A DNA stretch of 9,921 nucleotides from Sphingomonadales bacterium UBA1936. GTDB taxonomy: Bacteria > Pseudomonadota > Alphaproteobacteria > Sphingomonadales > Sphingomonadaceae. Of this stretch, positions 7,376 to 9,921 are shown in pieces. Below the pieces are notes generated by a model. It was not told the DNA's origin and searched no databases. It saw only the letters and a list, made by a program, of their open reading frames with translations. Location: contig DDFE01000114.1 of NCBI GenBank assembly GCA_002336985.1, forward strand, positions 9,679 through 19,599. The letters run 5' to 3'. Position 1 is the stretch's first letter, and every line of letters starts with the position of its first letter. A program made the position numbers and the translations under genes.

Positions 7376-8463
7376 TAGTCGAACACCACCACGGTTCTTA
7401 CGCTGTCGCCTTTGCGAAGGTCGTCGAAAGCCTGGTTGATGCCCGACAGCGGCACGCGCCTGGCGATGATCGTATCGAGGTCGAGCAGCCCGCGCATGTA
7501 GAAATCGACGAGGCGAGGGATGTCGACCGGGAAGCGGTTGCCGCCCATGAACCCGCCCTGCAGCTTCTTGCTGCCGAGCAGGTCCATCGCGCCAAGCCCG
7601 ACCTTGTGATCCAGCGGCATCATGCCGAGGATCGTCGCCGTCCCGCCGCGACGTAGTGCCTTGACCGCGAGTTCGCCCGAGGCTGGACGTCCGACGGCCT
7701 CAATCGCGTGGTGTACGCCGCCCCTGGTCAGTTCGACGATCTGCTTGCCTGCATCGTCGTCATTCGGGTCGATTGTGTGCGTCGCGCCCAACTTTTCGGC
7801 CAGCGCGCGTTTTTCGGGAACCGGATCGCAGGCGATAATGCGGCCAGCGCCTGCGATCTTCGCGGCGTTGACGGCCGCGAGGCCGATGCCGCCGCAGCCG
7901 ACGACCGCGACGTCTTCCCCCGGCGAAACGTCAGCCGCATGGAACACCGCACCCGCCCCCGTCACGACGGCGCATCCAAGAATGGCGGCCCGGTCGAGCG
8001 GCATGTCCGGGTCGATGCGGACGCAGGCATGCTCATGGACCAGCATCATTTCGGCATAGGCCGACAGGTTGAGCATCTGGGTGACCGGTGTGCCATCATC
8101 GCTGCGCGTCAGGCGCGGTGCATCGCCCTTGGCGCGTTTGGTGTCGGCACCGAGGCACAATGCCATGCGCCCGGTCACGCAGAATTCGCAGTGGCCGCAA
8201 AAGGCGGATAGGCAGGTGACGACCGCGTCACCAACCTTCACCGTACGGACTTCGCTGCCCACTGCCTCAACGATGCCCGCCGCCTCGTGCCCTGGGATGC
8301 AGGGCATGGGGTGCGGGTAGGCGCCGTCGACGAAATGCAGGTCCGACCGGCACACCCCGCAGGCGACCGTCCGGATCAGCACTTCATGCGCACGGGGCGC
8401 GTCGACGGTAACGTCCTCTATCGTCAGGGGCGTCCGTGCCGCCGAAAGGACGGCGGCCTTCAT
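7375..8463 (-). CDS. Zinc-dependent alcohol dehydrogenase (medium-chain dehydrogenase/reductase)
   Basis: A 362-residue MDR-superfamily enzyme that interconverts an alcohol and an aldehyde or ketone. Catalytic zinc ligands are C38 (CGVCRSDLH), H59-E60 (PGHEAAG) and C164 (LGCAVVTG). The structural zinc lobe has four cysteines, C89, C92, C95 and C103. The Rossmann loop GCGGIG is at 189-194 and D213 (IACDP) at the end of the next strand indicates NAD. It resembles class III-type alcohol dehydrogenases but is a shorter, generic member. The ATG at 8463 overlaps the stop of the acyl-CoA dehydrogenase by 4 nt (ATGA), and its TAA overlaps the kinase ATG. Lying between the two ACAD11-like halves, it probably oxidises a hydroxyl of the same substrate or a released alcohol; that is inference. 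Confidence 0.92.
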   Translation of the reverse strand: MKAAVLSAARTPLTIEDVTVDAPRAHEVLIRTVACGVCRSDLHFVDGAYPHPMPCIPGHEAAGIVEAVGSEVRTVKVGDAVVTCLSAFCGHCEFCVTGRMALCLGADTKRAKGDAPRLTRSDDGTPVTQMLNLSAYAEMMLVHEHACVRIDPDMPLDRAAILGCAVVTGAGAVFHAADVSPGEDVAVVGCGGIGLAAVNAAKIAGAGRIIACDPVPEKRALAEKLGATHTIDPNDDDAGKQIVELTRGGVHHAIEAVGRPASGELAVKALRRGGTATILGMMPLDHKVGLGAMDLLGSKKLQGGFMGGNRFPVDIPRLVDFYMRGLLDLDTIIARRVPLSGINQAFDDLRKGDSVRTVVVFD

Positions 8464-9701
8464 CCCGCCTTGTACTTGCCGAACTCGATGCGGGCGATCG
8501 AACGGTTGTGCACTTCGTCGGGACCGTCGGCGAGGCGCAGCGTCCGCTGGTGGGCATAGGCCTGTGCCAGGCCCGGATCCTCGGACACGCCCGCGCCGCC
8601 GAACGCCTGGATCGCGTCATCAATGATGCGCAGCGCCATATTTGGTCCGGCGACCTTGATCATCGCGATCTCGGCTTGCGCCGCCTTGTTGCCAGCCTTG
8701 TCCATCATGTCCGCGGCCTTGAGGCACAGCAGGCGGCTCATCTCGATGTCGATGCGGGCGGTCGCGACGCGCTGCTCCCAGATGCTGTGTTCGGAAATGC
8801 GCTTGCCGAACGCGACGCGCGACGTGAGCCGCTTGACCATCTTTTCGAGCGCGACCTCCGCTACACCGATGGTGCGCATGCAGTGATGGATGCGTCCCGG
8901 ACCCAGGCGGCCTTGCGCGATTTCGAACCCGCGGCCTTCGCCCAGCAGCATGTTCGACGCCGGGATGCGGACATCCTTCAGTTCGATTTCCATGTGCCCG
9001 TGCGGCGCGTCGTCGTAGCCGAACACCGGCAGGTGGCGCAGGATGGTCACGCCGGGTGCGTCGAGCGGCATCAGCACCATCGACTGCTGGCTGTGCTTGG
9101 CCGCCTCGAAGTCGGTCTTGCCCATGGTGATCGCAATCTTGCAGCGCGGATCGCCCGCGCCCGACGACCACCATTTGCGGCCATTGATGACGTATTCGTC
9201 GCCCTCGCGCCGGATCGCCGTTTCGATATTGGTCGCGTCCGAAGAAGCGACGGCGGGTTCGGTCATCAGGAAGGCGGAGCGGATTTCGCCCTCCATCAGC
9301 GGTTTGAGCCACTGGTCCTTCTGCTCGCGCGTGCCGTAGCGGTGGAGCACTTCCATGTTGCCGGTGTCGGGTGCCGAGCAGTTGAAGACTTCCGACCCCC
9401 AGCCGATCCGGCCCATTTCCTCGGCGCACAGTGCGTATTCGAGGTTGGTGAGGCCGGGGCCGTCGAATTCGAAACTATCGTCGACGGGGATGCGGCCGGA
9501 CGACGGCGGCATGAACAGGTTCCAGATACCGGCGGCTTTCGCGCGCTCTTTCTCTTCCTCGATGACCGGAAGGATCTTCCAGCGTTCGCCCTGTGCCTGC
9601 TGGTCGTAATAGTCCTGCGCGCGGGGGAAGACATGGGCCGCCATGTGGTTGCGGACGCGGTCGCGCCAGTAAGCCTGCCGCTCGGTCAGATCGAAATCCA
9701 T
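8460..9701 (-). CDS. Acyl-CoA dehydrogenase, ACAD11-like (C-terminal half of the animal fusion)
   Basis: A 413-residue FAD flavoprotein. The N-terminal helices (1-140) include APDTGNMEVLHRYG (110-123). The middle domain has MTEPAVASSDATNIE (146-160) and RKWWSSGAGDP (175-185). The C-terminal helical domain carries GEGRGFEIAQGRLGPGRIHH (254-273), MRTIG, FGGAGVSEDPGLAQAYA and RLADGPDEVH (389-398). From memory these stretches closely match human ACAD11 and ACAD10, much more than MCAD-type enzymes. At the position of the usual catalytic glutamate (IYEGTSQIQ in MCAD) it has Asp, D392, in LADGPDEVH, also as in ACAD11. By analogy it would remove phosphate from 4-phosphoacyl-CoA to give an enoyl-CoA, rather than only perform alpha,beta-dehydrogenation. 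The start at 9701 has GGAGAGG 5 nt upstream (9713-9707). It is the first gene of the run, next to the divergent control region. The family is certain; the special chemistry is inferred. Confidence 0.94.
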   Translation of the reverse strand: MDFDLTERQAYWRDRVRNHMAAHVFPRAQDYYDQQAQGERWKILPVIEEEKERAKAAGIWNLFMPPSSGRIPVDDSFEFDGPGLTNLEYALCAEEMGRIGWGSEVFNCSAPDTGNMEVLHRYGTREQKDQWLKPLMEGEIRSAFLMTEPAVASSDATNIETAIRREGDEYVINGRKWWSSGAGDPRCKIAITMGKTDFEAAKHSQQSMVLMPLDAPGVTILRHLPVFGYDDAPHGHMEIELKDVRIPASNMLLGEGRGFEIAQGRLGPGRIHHCMRTIGVAEVALEKMVKRLTSRVAFGKRISEHSIWEQRVATARIDIEMSRLLCLKAADMMDKAGNKAAQAEIAMIKVAGPNMALRIIDDAIQAFGGAGVSEDPGLAQAYAHQRTLRLADGPDEVHNRSIARIEFGKYKAG

Positions 9702-9706
9702 GACTG

Positions 9707-9713
9707 CCTCTCC
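9707..9713 (-). promoter_or_regulatory. Ribosome binding site of the first operon gene
   Basis: On the minus strand GGAGAGG stands 5 nt before the ATG at 9701 and fixes that start. The identical heptamer serves the divergent plus-strand acyl-CoA dehydrogenase. It directly adjoins the operator-like sequence at 9714-9731, so a protein bound there would lie across the very start of the leader. Confidence 0.8.
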
Positions 9714-9731
9714 GTTGACGTTTGCGTAAAG
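9714..9731. promoter_or_regulatory. Operator-like site 1 (LiuR/MerR-type motif), operon side
   Basis: GTTGACGTTTGCGTAAAG is an imperfect dyad (8-bp half-sites around a 2-bp centre, 5 of 8 paired) that matches the second site at 9808-9825 at 13 of 18 positions. The TTGACGT/ACGTAAAG form resembles operators of MerR-family regulators of branched-chain amino acid and fatty acid breakdown (LiuR type), as I recall them. It ends immediately before the Shine-Dalgarno of the operon's first gene, so binding here would most simply block transcription of the eight-gene run. The regulator gene is not in the window. Confidence 0.55.
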
Positions 9732-9773
9732 CCTATGGCGCGACGAATCCGGCTTTGCCTAGCCTTTTTTGCC

Positions 9774-9786
9774 TGCCGTTACGGCA
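9774..9786. promoter_or_regulatory. 13-bp perfect inverted repeat, TGCCGTTACGGCA
   Basis: Two 6-bp arms around a single T, in the middle of the divergent region. It shares the CCGT half-site flavour of the site at 9808-9825 but has a different spacing. It could be a binding site for a second regulator or a chance palindrome. I see no regulator to pair it with. Confidence 0.35.
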
Positions 9787-9793
9787 TCGGCGA

Positions 9794-9803
9794 TTTCGCG
9801 AAA
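9794..9803. promoter_or_regulatory. 10-bp perfect palindrome, TTTCGCGAAA
   Basis: A perfect 10-bp palindrome between the 13-bp inverted repeat and operator-like site 2. Several short symmetric sequences are packed into about 110 bp of non-coding DNA here, which suggests protein binding. A palindrome of this length may also occur by chance in GC-rich DNA. Confidence 0.3.
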
Positions 9804-9807
9804 CGCG

Positions 9808-9825
9808 CTTGCCGTAAACGTAAAG
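9808..9825. promoter_or_regulatory. Operator-like site 2 (LiuR/MerR-type motif), plus-strand gene side
   Basis: CTTGCCGTAAACGTAAAG is an imperfect dyad: 6 of 8 positions of the two half-sites pair around the central AA. It is the better of two related sites and lies exactly 94 bp from site 1, close to nine helical turns. A weak plus-strand promoter can be drawn with TTGCCG (9809-9814) as -35 and TAGCCT (9832-9837) as -10, 17 bp apart. The operator would then cover the -35 box and much of the spacer. MerR-type proteins do bind in that spacer; whether the effect is activation or repression cannot be read from sequence. Confidence 0.55.
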
Positions 9826-9857
9826 CAGGCATAGCCTTGCCCCATATTCCATCGCTT

Positions 9858-9864
9858 GGAGAGG
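9858..9864 (+). promoter_or_regulatory. Ribosome binding site of the plus-strand acyl-CoA dehydrogenase
   Basis: GGAGAGG lies 8 nt before the ATG at 9873 and supports that start. The same heptamer precedes the divergent gene at 9701. Confidence 0.75.
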
Positions 9865-9872
9865 CGAATCAC

Positions 9873-9921
9873 ATGTCCGATCTGGAGACTTTCCGCGCCG
9901 AAACGCGCGCGTGGCTGGAGG
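9873..9921 (+). CDS. Acyl-CoA dehydrogenase family protein, N-terminal fragment (runs off the window)
   Basis: Only 16 codons are inside the window: MSDLETFRAETRAWLE. The pattern (D-LE-FRAE-RAWL) is typical of the first helix of FadE-type acyl-CoA dehydrogenases of actinobacteria and sphingomonads, which usually run to about 380-420 residues. The ATG has a good Shine-Dalgarno (GGAGAGG, 8 nt upstream). It is divergent from another acyl-CoA dehydrogenase, and the intervening 171 bp carries paired operator-like sites, so the two are probably controlled together. The family call rests on a short stretch and on context. Substrate and full length are unknown. Confidence 0.65.
   Translation, partial: MSDLETFRAETRAWLE

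Noticed and set aside
9714..9738. A sigma-70-like promoter for the minus-strand operon using TAGGCT as -10
   Set aside because: The hexamer 17 bp further upstream (GCAAAG) does not resemble a -35 box. A promoter must lie in this region but I cannot place it.
9751..9770. Possible plus-strand intrinsic terminator (GGCT, 6-nt loop, AGCC, then six T)
   Set aside because: The stem has only 4 bp and no plus-strand gene lies upstream, so it is more likely part of the divergent control region or chance.

Overview
The window is GC-rich DNA of a Gram-negative, alphaproteobacterial type. The third codon positions are dominated by G/C, and several families here (DUF1801, acyl-CoA dehydrogenases, SDRs, an RNase H-like protein with an FDGGCRPNPG motif) are common in Sphingomonadales. 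A sphingomonad is my best guess. This is inference from composition and gene types, not from a marker gene.

Layout. Positions 549-9701 hold eight genes on the minus strand in one tightly packed, operon-like run. In order of transcription they are: an ACAD11-like acyl-CoA dehydrogenase (9701-8460), a zinc alcohol dehydrogenase (8463-7375), an ACAD10/11-type phosphotransferase (7375-6314), a DHRS4-like SDR (6312-5551), a second SDR (5554-4754), an aldo/keto reductase (4757-3795), a serine beta-lactamase-fold esterase (3798-2572) and a bifunctional enoyl-CoA hydratase/3-hydroxyacyl-CoA dehydrogenase (2555-549). Four of the seven junctions are ATGA overlaps, one is TAATG, one is a 1-nt gap and one is a 16-nt gap with its own Shine-Dalgarno. 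Downstream lie a 29-bp imperfect inverted repeat (467-541), a DUF1801 protein (451-68), and the first 23 codons of an RNase H-fold protein that appears to use a CTG start (71 to beyond position 1). At the other end, a 171-bp divergent region (9702-9872) separates the operon from the start of another acyl-CoA dehydrogenase on the plus strand (9873 onward).

How the genes may work together. The kinase and the first acyl-CoA dehydrogenase look like the two halves of animal ACAD11, here as separate proteins. In animals ACAD10/11, and in Pseudomonas putida the LvaA/LvaC pair, take 4-hydroxyacyl-CoA to 4-phosphoacyl-CoA and then to an enoyl-CoA that can enter beta-oxidation. The bifunctional hydratase/dehydrogenase would carry out the next two beta-oxidation steps. 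The alcohol dehydrogenase, two SDRs and aldo/keto reductase could interconvert oxo and hydroxy forms of the substrate, and the esterase could release it from an ester or lactone. No CoA ligase, thiolase or LvaB-like small protein is visible, so the pathway is incomplete within the window and its substrate is unknown.

Regulation. The divergent region carries two related 18-bp sequences with a CGT...CGTAAAG core, exactly 94 bp apart, each close to one of the two acyl-CoA dehydrogenase starts. They resemble operators of MerR-family regulators of acyl-CoA catabolism (LiuR type). Two further short perfect palindromes lie between them.
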